Assembly (NCBI GenBank): GCA_963843755.1
Contig: CAWJLS010000008.1
Coordinates: 62,001-126,000 of the forward strand
DNA: 64,000 bases
From: CAWJLS01 sp963843755
Lineage (GTDB): Bacteria > Acidobacteriota > Thermoanaerobaculia > Multivoradales > DATKCC01
Reading direction: 5' to 3'
Made by a program: the position numbers and the translations under genes. Below, one piece after another: positions 51,795 through 61,127 of this stretch (within the stretch, counting starts at the first letter, position 1; each line of letters begins with the position of its first letter). The notes under the pieces were generated by a model. It was not told the origin of the DNA. It worked only from the letters and a program-made list of their open reading frames with translations, and ran no database searches.

Positions 51795-53302
51795 GCCTCG
51801 CCGGAGTCCGGCGAGGCCTCCTGCCCGTCGCTCCAGAACGGGCGCCACCGCTCCTCGGACGACTTGGGCGTGACGAAGCTCACGCCCACCAGGGCGAGGA
51901 TCGAGGCCGTGGCCGCGGGGTAGATGATGTGGTCGTAGTCCAGGGGCATGTCGGTGAAGCCGAGCGGGATGCTCCCGAGACCGGAGCGGGCGAGGAAGGC
52001 GAAGACGATGGTGACGACGATGCCGGAGGCGACCGACGCTACGCCGGCGGCCGGTGTCACCCGGCGCCAGAGGAAGGCGGCCAGGATCGCCGGTGTCACC
52101 GCGGCGCCGACCATGGTGTAGGCGTAGAGCGCCATGTCGAGGATGTTCTCGAAGAAGCCGGTGATGACGAACGCCACCAGGGCGAGGACGACGATCATCA
52201 CCCGCTGGAAGAGGACGACCGTCTTGTCGCTGGCGTTCGGGGCGAGGAAGCGCTGGAAGACGTCCCGGGTCAGGTTGGTCGACGGCACCAGCAGGAAGGT
52301 GTTGGCGGTGGAGAAGACGATCGCCGCGGCGCCGATCAGCAGGACCACTCCGACCACGACCGGCAGCTTGGTCGCCGCGAGGTTGAGGAGGACGGTCTCC
52401 GTCGCCGCCCGGTCGAGGGCGCCGGAGGCCGTCCGGAACGACGGGTCGTTCCAGAAGGCGCCGGCGCCGAAGACGGCGGTGGTGGCGAGCATCGTTTCGA
52501 CGAAGATGACGCCGACGATCATCCCGACCACGGCCCGGCGGGCCGCCCGCTCGTCCTTGGCGGACATGAACTTCTGGTAGATGCTGCTCTCGCCGAGGAG
52601 CAGGAAGAAGGCCGGGAAGAAGAGACCGAGGGCGGCGCCGATGCCGGTCGCCCCGATCGGGCTGAAGTGGGTCGCCGGCAGGGTCGCGGTGAGGTGGCTC
52701 CAACCGCCCGCGGCCTTCAGGGCGAACGGCGCCGCGACCGCCACGCCGCCGATGATCATCAGGCCGTTGGCGATGTCCAGGGCGACCACCGAGCTCATCC
52801 CCGCGGCGACCGTGTAGATCACCACCAGGGCGCAGACGATCGCCTGGCCCCAGATCGGCTCGATCCGGCCGTTGGTGACGATCGTCAGGAGCTTGCCGCC
52901 GCCGATGAGCTGGTAGCCCGCGATGGTCAGGTAGGCGACGATGATCGCGAACGTCCCCAGCAGGCGCGCCGCGGCGCCGTAGCGCATCTCCAGGATGTCC
53001 GGCAGGGTGTACTGGGCGATCCGCCGCACCTTGGGTGCCAGGAAGTAGACGATGGCGAGCCCGGCCCAGGCGCCGGCCGAGAGCCAGAGCGCCGAGAACC
53101 CTTGCCTGAAGGCTCGCCCGGCACCGGCGAACAGACTCCCCGAGCCGATCCAGGTGCAGACCAGGGTCCCGACCAGGACCATCGCCGGAATGCCCCGCCC
53201 GGCCACCATGAAGTCGTCCTGATTCTTGACCGAACGGCTCTTGACGACACTGACGACGATCAAGAAGACCAGGTACGCGGCGATTGCCCAGAGATAGACC
53301 AT
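51791..53302 (-). CDS. Sodium:solute symporter (SSS family)
   Basis: 503 residues from the ATG at 53302 (MVYLWAIAAYLVFLIVVSVV), with AGGGAGA upstream; a longer open frame adds only a polar leader. About thirteen helices. SSS marks: DDFMVAGRGIPAMVLVGTLV, TWIGSGSLFAGAGRAFRQGF, VYTVAAGMSSVVALDIANGL cut as AAGMSSVVALD, and STANTFLLVPSTNLTRDVFQ. The Ser/Thr after STAN belongs to the Na+ site region. Substrate is unknown; proline, pantothenate and similar solutes are usual. Confidence 0.9.
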   Translation of the reverse strand: MVYLWAIAAYLVFLIVVSVVKSRSVKNQDDFMVAGRGIPAMVLVGTLVCTWIGSGSLFAGAGRAFRQGFSALWLSAGAWAGLAIVYFLAPKVRRIAQYTLPDILEMRYGAAARLLGTFAIIVAYLTIAGYQLIGGGKLLTIVTNGRIEPIWGQAIVCALVVIYTVAAGMSSVVALDIANGLMIIGGVAVAAPFALKAAGGWSHLTATLPATHFSPIGATGIGAALGLFFPAFFLLLGESSIYQKFMSAKDERAARRAVVGMIVGVIFVETMLATTAVFGAGAFWNDPSFRTASGALDRAATETVLLNLAATKLPVVVGVVLLIGAAAIVFSTANTFLLVPSTNLTRDVFQRFLAPNASDKTVVLFQRVMIVVLALVAFVITGFFENILDMALYAYTMVGAAVTPAILAAFLWRRVTPAAGVASVASGIVVTIVFAFLARSGLGSIPLGFTDMPLDYDHIIYPAATASILALVGVSFVTPKSSEERWRPFWSDGQEASPDSGEA

Positions 53303-53388
53303 GCTCTCGTTCTCCCTAGCGAAGTTTCCCTTCGGTGGTGGGCACATCGTACACCGTCAGGGCTCAGCAAGACCTCCGGGCGGGGGCG

Positions 53389-53421
53389 CCCCCTTCTCCC
53401 CCTCGGGGGGAGAGAAGGGGG
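53389..53421. other. C/G-run hairpin upstream of the symporter and TetR genes
   Basis: A run of CCCCCTTCTCCCCC (53389-53402) can pair imperfectly with the GGGGGGAGAGAAGGGGG run (53405-53421). It resembles the hairpin at 21324-21352. Here it lies between divergent genes, so termination is not its obvious role. Confidence 0.5.
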
Positions 53422-53461
53422 ACGGGGGGTTGTCGAGGGGGATCCAGTCGAGGTGCTTGAC

Positions 53462-53480
53462 AGGCGACGACACGTCGCCT
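53462..53480. promoter_or_regulatory. 19-bp palindrome, probable TetR operator
   Basis: AGGCGACG-ACA-CGTCGCCT is a perfect 8-bp inverted repeat, immediately followed by TAGATT (53480-53485) as a possible -10 box of the tetR gene. A second, shorter dyad TTTCG/CGAAA lies at 53502-53518. Size and position suit self-repression by the TetR protein. Confidence 0.6.
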
Positions 53481-53551
53481 AGATTAGACGCCGCGTCAGA
53501 GTTTCGGACGCGACGAAATCGAAACAACGAGGCGTCAGGAGACATCGAGCG

Positions 53552-54172
53552 ATGGGACGGTACCCGGAGAAGCGGCGCCAGGCGCTGGAAGCGACCATGC
53601 GAGACGAGGTCTTCCGCGTCGCCAGCGCAATCCTGCGCCAGGACGGCTTCGCCGCCATGACCATGGACCGCATTGCCCGCGAGGTCGGTGTCTCCCGCGC
53701 GACGCTCTACAACTACTTCGCCGACTCGGACGCGGTGATGAACTTCGTCGAGGCCGAGACCTTCAAGCCGGTGGCCTCGCGGATCGAGGCCGTCGTCGAG
53801 GGGCCGGGATCGGCGCCGGAGAAGCTGACGGCGATCGCCCGCGGGCTGCTCGACTCGCTGTACGAGGACCGTGCCCTCCTGATGGCGCTGTTCGCGAAGA
53901 AGGAGATGCAGGGCGCGCGGGCCGAGCAGAAGCGCCAGCACCGCCGGCGGTTCCTCGACCTCACCGAGGCGGTGGTGGTCGCGGGCGTCGCCGAGGGCAG
54001 CCTGCGGCAGGTTCCCGAGCGGCTGGCGGCCGAGGTCTTCCTCGGCGCGCTCGGCGGACTGATCGACTCCATGGTCTACGCGGCCGAGCTCAAGACGGCG
54101 GACGAGATCGTTCCCGGAGTCATGGACATTTTGCTCGTCGGCCTGGTCGCACGGCCCGAGGCCGCTCGCTAG
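53552..54172 (+). CDS. TetR/AcrR-family regulator of the efflux operon
   Basis: 206 residues. The N-terminal helix-turn-helix is FAAMTMDRIAREVGVSRATL then YNYFADSDAVMNF, typical TetR. The C-terminal ligand domain is helical (LTAIARGLLDSLYEDRALLM). It is first in the plus-strand run of RND pump genes with a 65-base gap to the next, so it is likely their repressor and responds to a pump substrate. Confidence 0.9.
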   Translation: MGRYPEKRRQALEATMRDEVFRVASAILRQDGFAAMTMDRIAREVGVSRATLYNYFADSDAVMNFVEAETFKPVASRIEAVVEGPGSAPEKLTAIARGLLDSLYEDRALLMALFAKKEMQGARAEQKRQHRRRFLDLTEAVVVAGVAEGSLRQVPERLAAEVFLGALGGLIDSMVYAAELKTADEIVPGVMDILLVGLVARPEAAR

Positions 54173-54237
54173 ACGATTGCCCCGGGGGCCCGGGTGCAGC
54201 GCCCCTTGAAGACTGCAGGACGCGCAAGGAGAACACC

Positions 54238-55443
54238 ATGCAAAGACTTCGGCACGGCGTCACGACGCTGCTGCTCGTCGCCGCGGCGGGTGCCGCGTCG
54301 CTCACCGCCGGCTGCGGGGGGAAGCAGGCCGCCCCGCCCGCGCCGCCTCCGCCCGAGGTGTCGACGGTGACGCTCGCCCCCCGGCAGGTCACGCTGACCA
54401 CCGAGCTGCCCGGGCGGACCTCTCCCTACCTGGTGGCCGAGATCCGGCCCCAGGTCAACGGCCTGATCCAGGAGCGCAAGTTCACCGAGGGGAGCGACGT
54501 CAAGCGGGGGAGCGTGCTCTACCAGATCGATCCGGCGCCCTACCAGGCGGCTTACGACCAGGCGGCCGCGGCGCTCGAGCTGGCCCAGGCCAACCTGCCG
54601 GCGCTGCGCTCGCGGGCCGAGCGCATGCGCGGGCTGGCGGAGGCGCGGGCCGCCGGGGAGCAGGAGGCCGACGACGCGGAGGCCGCCCTGCGCCAGGCCG
54701 AGGCGAACGTCTCGGCGGCGAAGGCGGCGCTCGACGCCGCCCGGATCAACCTCTCCTACACGCCGATCAAGGCGCCGATCTCCGGCCGGATCGGCCGCTC
54801 CGCGGTGACCATCGGCGCGCTCGTCACCGCCTTCCAGCCGACGCCGCTGGCGACCGTCCAGCAGCTCGACCCGATCTACGTCGACGTCACCCAGGCCACC
54901 TCGGAGGTTCTGCGCCTCCAACGCGCCCTGGCCCGCGGCCAGATCACCGACGGCGAGAGCAGCCGGTCGGTCAAGCTGCTGCTCGAGGACGGCACGCCCT
55001 ACGCCGAGGCCGGCCGGCTCGAGTTCCGTGACGTCACCGTCGACCCGACCACCGGCTCGGTCACGCTGCGCATGGTCTTCCCCAACCCGGACCGGGTCTT
55101 GCTGCCCGGCATGTACGTGCGCACCGTGGTCGAGGAGGGGGTGGTCGACGACGCCCTGCTCGTGCCCCAGCAGGGGGTCACCCGCGACCCCAAGGGGAAC
55201 CCGGTGGCGCTGGTGGTCGACGCGGACGGCACCGTCGAGCAGCGCTCGCCGGTGATCGACCGGGCCATGGGCGACTCGTGGCTGGTCACCAGCGGTCTCG
55301 AGGCGGGCGACCGGTTGATCGTCGAGTCCAAGGGCCAGGTGCGGCCCGGGCAGACGGTGCGGCCGGTGCCGTTCGAAGGTGCCTACGGCGGTGCCGCGCC
55401 GTCCGAGGGCTCAGCGAAGCAGCCGGCGACGGTCGAGGGCTGA
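54238..55443 (+). CDS. RND efflux periplasmic adaptor (AcrA/MexA-like lipoprotein)
   Basis: 401 residues. Lipoprotein signal with lipobox LTAGCGG near residue 23. Adaptor blocks: LPGRTSPYLVAEIRPQVNGL (lipoyl half), a coiled-coil hairpin over residues 100-170, LSYTPIKAPISGRIGRSAVT (lipoyl half two), LLEDGTPYAEAGRLEFRDVT (beta barrel) and GLEAGDRLIVESKGQVRPGQ (membrane-proximal). Matches the AcrA/MexA/TtgA class of multidrug adaptors. AAGGAG precedes the ATG. It links the inner-membrane pump to the outer channel encoded downstream. Confidence 0.93.
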   Translation: MQRLRHGVTTLLLVAAAGAASLTAGCGGKQAAPPAPPPPEVSTVTLAPRQVTLTTELPGRTSPYLVAEIRPQVNGLIQERKFTEGSDVKRGSVLYQIDPAPYQAAYDQAAAALELAQANLPALRSRAERMRGLAEARAAGEQEADDAEAALRQAEANVSAAKAALDAARINLSYTPIKAPISGRIGRSAVTIGALVTAFQPTPLATVQQLDPIYVDVTQATSEVLRLQRALARGQITDGESSRSVKLLLEDGTPYAEAGRLEFRDVTVDPTTGSVTLRMVFPNPDRVLLPGMYVRTVVEEGVVDDALLVPQQGVTRDPKGNPVALVVDADGTVEQRSPVIDRAMGDSWLVTSGLEAGDRLIVESKGQVRPGQTVRPVPFEGAYGGAAPSEGSAKQPATVEG

Positions 55444-55454
55444 GGAGAGCCGCC

Positions 55455-58400
55455 ATGGCCAACTTCTTCCTCGATCGCCCCGTCTTCGCCTGGGTCATCG
55501 CCATCGGGCTGATGCTCGCCGGCGTCCTGGCGATCGTCAACCTGCCCATCTCCCAGTACCCGCCGGTGGCGCCGCCGTCGATCGGCATCACCGCCTTCTA
55601 CCCGGGCGCCTCGGCCAAGACGGTCGAGGACAGCGTGGTCCAGATCATCGAGCAGAAGATGACCGGGCTGGAGTCGATGATCTACATGGCGTCGACCAGC
55701 GACTCGGCCGGCGCCGCCAACATCACGCTGACCTTCGCCGCCGGCACCGATCCGGACATCGCCTGGTCCAAGGTCCAGAACAAGCTCCAGCTCGCCCTGC
55801 CGGTGCTGCCGGAGGTGGTTCAGCGCCAGGGCGTGACGGTCGCCAAGTCGACCCGCAACTACCTGCTGCTGGTGGGCCTGACGTCGACCGACGGCCGTTA
55901 CGACCGGAACGACCTGACCGACTACCTCTTCTCCCAGGTCCAGTCGGTGCTGGCGCGGGTGCCCGGGGTGGGCGACGTCGAGGTGTTCGGCTCCCAGTAC
56001 GCCATGCGGCTGTGGCTCAACCCCGACAAGCTGCTCAAGTACGGCATGACCATCGGTGACGTGGTCGCCGCCGTGCGCTCCTACAACGTCGAGGTCTCCG
56101 CCGGCCAGTTCGGTGGCACCCCGGCGGAGCCCGGCCAGCGGCTCAACGCGTCGATCCTGGTCCAGTCGCTGCTCCAGACGCCGGAGGAGTTCGGGGCGGT
56201 GCCGCTACGCACCAACCCGGACGGCTCCGTGGTGCGGGTGCGCGACGTCGGCCGGACGGAGCTGGGCACCGAGTTCGCCGACATGGACTCGACCTACAAC
56301 GGCCGGCCGGCGGGCGTGGCGGCGATCCGCCAGGAGCCGGGCGCCAACGCGCTCGACACCGCCGACGCGGTCAAGGCCAAGATGGCCGAGCTGTCCCAGT
56401 ACTTCCCCGAAGGGGTGAAGGTCATCTACCCGTACGACACGACGCCGTTCGTGCGGGTCGCCATCGACGAGGTGGTCAAGACCCTGATCGAGGCGATCTT
56501 CCTCGTCTTCCTGGTGATGTACCTCTTCCTCGGCAACATCCGGGCGACGCTCATCCCGACCATCGCCGTGCCGGTGGTGATCCTGGGGACCTTCGGCGTG
56601 CTCTCGGTGCTCGGCTTCTCGATCAACATGCTGACCATGTTCGCCATGGTGCTGTCGATCGGCCTGCTGGTGGACGATGCGATCGTCGTGGTGGAGAACG
56701 TCGAGCGGGTGATGAGCGAGGAGGGCCTGGGGCCGCTCGAGGCGACGCGCAAGTCGATGCGCGAGATCACCAGCGCCCTGGTCGGCATCGGCCTGGTGCT
56801 CTCCGCGGTGTTCGGGCCGATGGTCTTCTTCCCCGGCTCGACCGGCATCATCTACCGCCAGTTCTCGGCCACGGTCATCGCCTCCATGCTGCTGTCGGTG
56901 CTGGTCGCCCTGATCCTGACGCCCGTGCTGTGCGCCGCGCTGCTCAAGCCGGTGGCCAAGGGGCACGAGGCGGCCGAGGGCTCGGTGCTCTTCGGGGCCT
57001 TCTTCCGGCGCTTCAACCGTCTGTTCAACTGGAGCCGGGACCGCTACGCGGGGGCGGTCGGTCACATCCTGGGCCGCAGGTTCCGGTACGCGGCGGTCTT
57101 CGTCCTGATCGTGGCGCTCACCGGGTTCCTCTTCGTGCGCATGCCCACCGCCTACCTGCCGGACGAGGACCAGGGGCTGCTGATCACCGCCGTCCAACTG
57201 CCGGTCGGTTCCACCCTGGAGCAGACCAAGGCGGTGATGGCCGAGGTGACCCGCCACTACGTCGAGGACCAGAAGGCCGCCGTCCGCTCGGTCATGGCGA
57301 TCTCCGGCTTCGGTTTCTCCGGCCGCGCCCAGAACCAGGGGCTGGCCTTCCTCCAGCTCCGCGACTGGGACGAGCGCCAGTCGCCCGACCTCAAGGCCAA
57401 GGCGGTGGCGGGCAAGGCCATGGCCCACTTCGCCACCCTGCGCAATGCCCAGGCGTTCGCCTTCCCGCCGCCGGCGATCATCGAGCTCGGCACCTCGAAC
57501 GGCTTCGACTTCATGCTCCAGGACCGGAGCGGCATCGGCCACGAGAATCTGATGGAGGCGCGCAACATGCTGCTCGGCAAGGCGGCGGCGGACCCGCGGC
57601 TGATCGCCGTGCGGCCCAACGGCCTGGCCGACGTGCCCCAGTACAAGGTGGACGTCGACTGGGCGAAGGCCGGCGCCATGGGGGTGTCGGTCAACGCGGC
57701 CCGGAGCGAGCTCGCCGGCGCCTTCGGCAGCGCCTACGTCAACGACTTCATCCAGAACGGTCGGGTCAAGCGGGTCTACGCCCAGCTCGACGCGCCGTAC
57801 CGCATGCTGCCGAAGGACATCGAGCAGTTCCACGTCAGGAACAACGCCGGCAAGATGGTGCCGTTCTCGGCACTCTCCTCGGCCCGCTGGACCTACGGCT
57901 CGCCGCGGCTGGAGCGCTACAACGGCTTCCCGGCGCTCAACTTCCTCGGCGAGGCGGCGCCCGGCTACAGCTCGGGTGAGGCGATGGACGCCATGGAAGA
58001 GCTGGCCGGCGAGCTGCCGGCGGGGCTCGGCTTCGAGTGGAACGGCGTCTCCTACCAGGAGCGGGCGGCCCAGTCCCAGGCGGGGCTGCTGTACGGCTTC
58101 TCCGTGCTGGTCATCTTCCTGGTCCTGGCGGCCCTCTACGAGAGCTGGATCGTGCCGTTCTCGATTCTCCTCGCCCTGCCGCTCGGGGTCGTCGGCAGCA
58201 TCGCGGCCTCGTCGCTGCGCGGCCTGCCCAACGACGTCTACTTCCAGATCGGCCTGCTGACGGTGCTCGGTCTGACCACCAAGAACGCCATCCTCATCGT
58301 CCAGTTCGCCAAGATGAACCTCGAGCAGGGCATGGGGTTGATCGAGGCGACCCTCCAGGCGGCCCGGCTCAGGATCCGGCCGATCGTCATGACCTCGCTC

Positions 58401-58664
58401 GCCTTCGGCTTCGGCGTGCTGCCGCTGGCGCTGGCCAGCGGGGCCGGCGCGGGGGCCCAGAAGGCGATCGGGACCGCGGTCTTCGGCGGCATGGTCACGG
58501 CGACCACCCTGGCCGTCTTCTTCATCCCGCTCTTCTTCGTCGTCGTCGAGCAGATCTTCGGCAGCGGCGGGAGACGCGGCCGTGGCGGCGAGGGCGGTGC
58601 GGCCGAGGGGACCGACGGGTCCGGCGAGCACGGCGGACCGAGGATCGTGGAGGCCCAGTCATGA
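55455..58664 (+). CDS. RND multidrug efflux pump (AcrB/MexB-like, HAE1)
   Basis: 1069 residues, normal for HAE1 pumps. Start MANFFLDRPVFAWVIAIGLM at 55455, with GGAGAG upstream. Typical sections: NLPISQYPPVAPPSIGITAF, GLLVDDAIVVVENVERVM (helix 4 with the two proton-relay Asp), FFPGSTGIIYRQFSATV, LGLTTKNAILIVQFAKMN (helix 10 with the relay Lys), and two large periplasmic loops. Proton-driven export of hydrophobic drugs is the expected role. ATGA overlap with the outer-membrane channel gene. Confidence 0.96.
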   Translation: MANFFLDRPVFAWVIAIGLMLAGVLAIVNLPISQYPPVAPPSIGITAFYPGASAKTVEDSVVQIIEQKMTGLESMIYMASTSDSAGAANITLTFAAGTDPDIAWSKVQNKLQLALPVLPEVVQRQGVTVAKSTRNYLLLVGLTSTDGRYDRNDLTDYLFSQVQSVLARVPGVGDVEVFGSQYAMRLWLNPDKLLKYGMTIGDVVAAVRSYNVEVSAGQFGGTPAEPGQRLNASILVQSLLQTPEEFGAVPLRTNPDGSVVRVRDVGRTELGTEFADMDSTYNGRPAGVAAIRQEPGANALDTADAVKAKMAELSQYFPEGVKVIYPYDTTPFVRVAIDEVVKTLIEAIFLVFLVMYLFLGNIRATLIPTIAVPVVILGTFGVLSVLGFSINMLTMFAMVLSIGLLVDDAIVVVENVERVMSEEGLGPLEATRKSMREITSALVGIGLVLSAVFGPMVFFPGSTGIIYRQFSATVIASMLLSVLVALILTPVLCAALLKPVAKGHEAAEGSVLFGAFFRRFNRLFNWSRDRYAGAVGHILGRRFRYAAVFVLIVALTGFLFVRMPTAYLPDEDQGLLITAVQLPVGSTLEQTKAVMAEVTRHYVEDQKAAVRSVMAISGFGFSGRAQNQGLAFLQLRDWDERQSPDLKAKAVAGKAMAHFATLRNAQAFAFPPPAIIELGTSNGFDFMLQDRSGIGHENLMEARNMLLGKAAADPRLIAVRPNGLADVPQYKVDVDWAKAGAMGVSVNAARSELAGAFGSAYVNDFIQNGRVKRVYAQLDAPYRMLPKDIEQFHVRNNAGKMVPFSALSSARWTYGSPRLERYNGFPALNFLGEAAPGYSSGEAMDAMEELAGELPAGLGFEWNGVSYQERAAQSQAGLLYGFSVLVIFLVLAALYESWIVPFSILLALPLGVVGSIAASSLRGLPNDVYFQIGLLTVLGLTTKNAILIVQFAKMNLEQGMGLIEATLQAARLRIRPIVMTSLAFGFGVLPLALASGAGAGAQKAIGTAVFGGMVTATTLAVFFIPLFFVVVEQIFGSGGRRGRGGEGGAAEGTDGSGEHGGPRIVEAQS

Positions 58665-60364
58665 GGACAAAGATGCAGACCGAGGGAACGGCGACGTCCG
58701 GACGCTTCGGACGCTTCGGACGCTTCGGACGCATCGGGCGCATCGGGCGCTTCGGGCGCTTCGGGCGCTTCGGGCGCATCGGGCGCATCGGCCGGTCGGC
58801 GGGCCGGTCGGCGTCGCCGAGCCTGATGATCCCGGGGACTCTGGCGGCCGGCCTGGCGATCCTCGTCCTGGCGGCCGCCGGGTGCTCCCTGGCGCCCGAC
58901 TACCAGCGCCCGGCGATGCCCGTGGCGAACGCGTGGGACGAGCCGAGCGCCGCCGAGGCGCCGGCTGCCGACCAGGCGCCGGCGGGTGGCGAGACGTCGG
59001 CGGGTGCGGGGATGAAGTCCGCCCAGGCCGGAACCCCCGTGGCGGAGATCCCGTGGCGGGACTTCGTCTCCGACCCGAAGCTCGAGTCGCTCATTGAGCT
59101 GGCGCTCGACAACAACCGCGACCTGCGCGTCGCCGCCCTGAACGTCCAGCGGGCGCAGGCCGCCTACCGCATCCGGCGCTCCGACCGCTATCCCAAGCTC
59201 GGCGCCACCGCCGGCGCCCAGAGCTTCAGCTTCGCCACCGACCTCGGCGGCTCGGGCAGCTCGGGGACATCGACCTTCGAGCAGTACAACGTCGACCTGG
59301 GGATTTCGGCCTGGGAGATCGACTTCTTCGGCCGCATCCGGAGCCTCGAGGACGCGGCGCTCGAGCAGTACTTCGCCACCCGGGAGGCCCAGGTGGCGGC
59401 GCAGATCTCCCTGGTCTCCGAGGTCGCGTCCGCCTACCTGACGCTCGCCGCGGACACGGAGAGCCTGCGCCTGGCCCAGTCGACGCTGGAGGCGCAGCAG
59501 TCGACCTACGACCTGGTCAAGAAGAGCGCCGAGCTCGGTATGACCTCGGACCTCGACCTGCGCCAGTCCCAGAGCCAGGTCGACGCGTCGCGGGCGGACG
59601 CGGCCCGGCTGCGCGCCCGGATCGCCCACGACCGGAGCGCCCTCGCCCTGCTCACCGGCGCGCCGGTCCCGGCCGACCTGCTCCCCGACGGGCTCGGCCC
59701 GGTGACCGAGATGCGCTACCTCGCCCCCGGGCTTCCCTCCGAGGTGCTGCTCGACCGGCCGGACGTGCTGATCGCCGAGCACCGGCTCAAGGCCGCCAAC
59801 GCCGACATCGGGGCGGCCCGCGCGGCGTTCTTCCCGCGGGTCTCGCTCACCGGCAGCGGCGGCACCCTGAGCAGCGACGTGTCGGGCCTGTTCGGCTCGG
59901 GCAGCGGGGTCTGGAGCTTCGTCGCCAACATCCAGCAGCCGATCTTCCAGGCGGGCGCGCTGCGCGCCGGTCTCGCGGCCTCCTACGTCGACCGGGACCT
60001 GGCCGTCGCCCAGTACGAAAAGGCGATCCAGACCGCGTTCGTCGAGGTCGACGACGCGCTCGCCCAGCGCGCCATCCTGACCGACCAGCAGAGTGCCCAG
60101 GAGTCGCTGGTCGACGGGCTGAACGAGGCCTACCGCCTGTCCAAGGCCCGCTACGACTCCGGCATCGACGGGTACCTCGACGTCCTGGTGGCCGAGCGCT
60201 CGCTCTACGCCGCCCGCCAGGGCCTGGTCTCCGTCCGCCTGGCCGACCAGCTCAACCTGGTGACCCTGTTCAAAGTCCTGGGCGGCGGCGGGCCGGCCGG
60301 CGGGGCCGGGGCGCACGGTGAGGCCGGTGGGGTCGACGAGGGCGGGGAGGCCGGAGAGGAGTGA
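58661..60364 (+). CDS. Outer-membrane efflux channel (NodT/OprM-like lipoprotein)
   Basis: 567 residues, the third part of the RND system. The OMF body begins CSLAPDYQRPAMPVANAW, with lipobox LAAAGC near residue 69. Two repeats of the TolC-type barrel and helices follow (IELALDNNRDLRVAALNVQR; LLDRPDVLIAEHRLKAANAD; LSKARYDSGIDGYLDVLVAE). The signal peptide has an extraordinary n-region: ten tripeptides GRF or GRI before the hydrophobic core, encoded by a 9-bp tandem repeat. A Gly/Glu-rich tail ends the protein. ATGA overlap with the pump gene. Confidence 0.92.
   Translation: MRTKMQTEGTATSGRFGRFGRFGRIGRIGRFGRFGRFGRIGRIGRSAGRSASPSLMIPGTLAAGLAILVLAAAGCSLAPDYQRPAMPVANAWDEPSAAEAPAADQAPAGGETSAGAGMKSAQAGTPVAEIPWRDFVSDPKLESLIELALDNNRDLRVAALNVQRAQAAYRIRRSDRYPKLGATAGAQSFSFATDLGGSGSSGTSTFEQYNVDLGISAWEIDFFGRIRSLEDAALEQYFATREAQVAAQISLVSEVASAYLTLAADTESLRLAQSTLEAQQSTYDLVKKSAELGMTSDLDLRQSQSQVDASRADAARLRARIAHDRSALALLTGAPVPADLLPDGLGPVTEMRYLAPGLPSEVLLDRPDVLIAEHRLKAANADIGAARAAFFPRVSLTGSGGTLSSDVSGLFGSGSGVWSFVANIQQPIFQAGALRAGLAASYVDRDLAVAQYEKAIQTAFVEVDDALAQRAILTDQQSAQESLVDGLNEAYRLSKARYDSGIDGYLDVLVAERSLYAARQGLVSVRLADQLNLVTLFKVLGGGGPAGGAGAHGEAGGVDEGGEAGEE
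58700..58789 (+). repeat. 9-bp tandem repeat in the signal-peptide region of the efflux channel
   Basis: Ten units of GGRCGCWTC, reading GRF GRF GRF GRI GRI GRF GRF GRF GRI GRI. The F-F-F-I-I order occurs twice, so a 45-bp block was probably duplicated and then drifted GGA to GGG. It adds about ten Arg residues upstream of the hydrophobic core. Confidence 0.92.
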
Positions 60365-60392
60365 TCGCCCTCACAGGGCGCCCGTCAGCACA

Positions 60393-60430
60393 CCGCCGCC
60401 GGTCCGACACCATGCGTCGGCCGGCGGCGG
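60393..60430. terminator. Terminator candidate after the efflux operon
   Basis: CCGCCGCCGG (60393-60402) pairs with CCGGCGGCGG (60421-60430), and CCGAC (60404-60408) with GTCGG (60416-60420), around a bulged T and the loop ACCATGC. This 15-bp stem lies between the convergent efflux and small-membrane-protein genes. Confidence 0.6.
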
Positions 60431-60443
60431 CGTGCGTTCGGGC

Positions 60444-60614
60444 TCAGAGGCCCTTCAGGTAGGTGGCCAGGACCAGCAGCCCCCACGCCACGACCACCAC
60501 CCAGAAGGCGTTGGGCGTGAAGAAGGGGATGGCCACGAACGTCGAGAGGACACCGAGGGCTCCCAGGATGAGGGAGATGATCCAGACGATCTGCTTCGGC
60601 GCGCTGAGCTTCAT
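60444..60614 (-). CDS. Small two-helix membrane protein
   Basis: 56 residues. GGAGGT lies 6 bases before the ATG at 60614. Two hydrophobic helices (IVWIISLILGALGVLSTFVA and AFWVVVVAWGLLVLATYL) flank a short IPFFTPN turn. No family named; small proteins of this shape are common and unstudied. Longer upstream starts are possible but less well supported. Confidence 0.7.
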   Translation of the reverse strand: MKLSAPKQIVWIISLILGALGVLSTFVAIPFFTPNAFWVVVVAWGLLVLATYLKGL

Positions 60615-61127
60615 CGACAAACCTCCGGTCGTTGGTCGGGTCACGGCCCACACAGGTCGCCTCGGCGCGGATCGCCAGGGTGACCGCACTCCTTCCCGCG
60701 AACACACCATCACCCGCACCGGATGAGCGATTGCCGGACGCTCGTTCCATGGGAACGCCGACGCCGGCCGGTGCCCACCGGTCGGGAGGAGTCGAGCCGT
60801 TTCGGGCTTGGTTCAGTATCTGGAGAGAGTCTACCAGAGGCCTCGTGGGCTGAGCGCTGGCGCCGGGTCGACGCCGCCGCGCGCGACCGCCCGGGGACCA
60901 GGCCTCGCGGAGCCGGCCTCCAGGTCGGCAGGCACGGTTCCGTTCCGGTGATACCGCCGGTCGGGGTCAGATGTTTTTTGGAAAGTTCCGAAAAGCGTTA
61001 TATACTGCGATGATCGGATGTGTCGGTCCGGAAACCGAGATCCTCGAGCCCTGACGCGGCGCCTGTGATTTCCCCCTCCTCGGTCTTCGGTTCAATAGGA
61101 CGAACCTGAGTGAGAGGAGAGTGAACG
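60615..61127. other. Long intergenic region with a promoter at its right end
   Basis: No supported gene in 513 bases; codon bias is weak in all frames. Its right third turns AT-rich and carries the promoter at 60978-61006 serving the 61128 gene. The rest contains no repeat or strong hairpin that I can see. Confidence 0.5.
60978..61006 (+). promoter_or_regulatory. Sigma-70-like promoter with overlapping inverted repeat
   Basis: TTGGAA (60978-60983), a 17-base spacer and TATACT (61001-61006) match the -35/-10 pattern, one of the best in the window. TTTTGGAA-AG-TTCCGAAAA (60976-60994) is a near-perfect inverted repeat over the -35 box and could bind a regulator. The ATG follows 121 bases after the -10 box, so there is a long 5' UTR. 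Confidence 0.6.

Noticed and set aside
60632..61013. Short open frames in the 60.6-61.0 kb gap
   Set aside because: No ribosome-binding sites, weak codon bias and no recognisable motifs.
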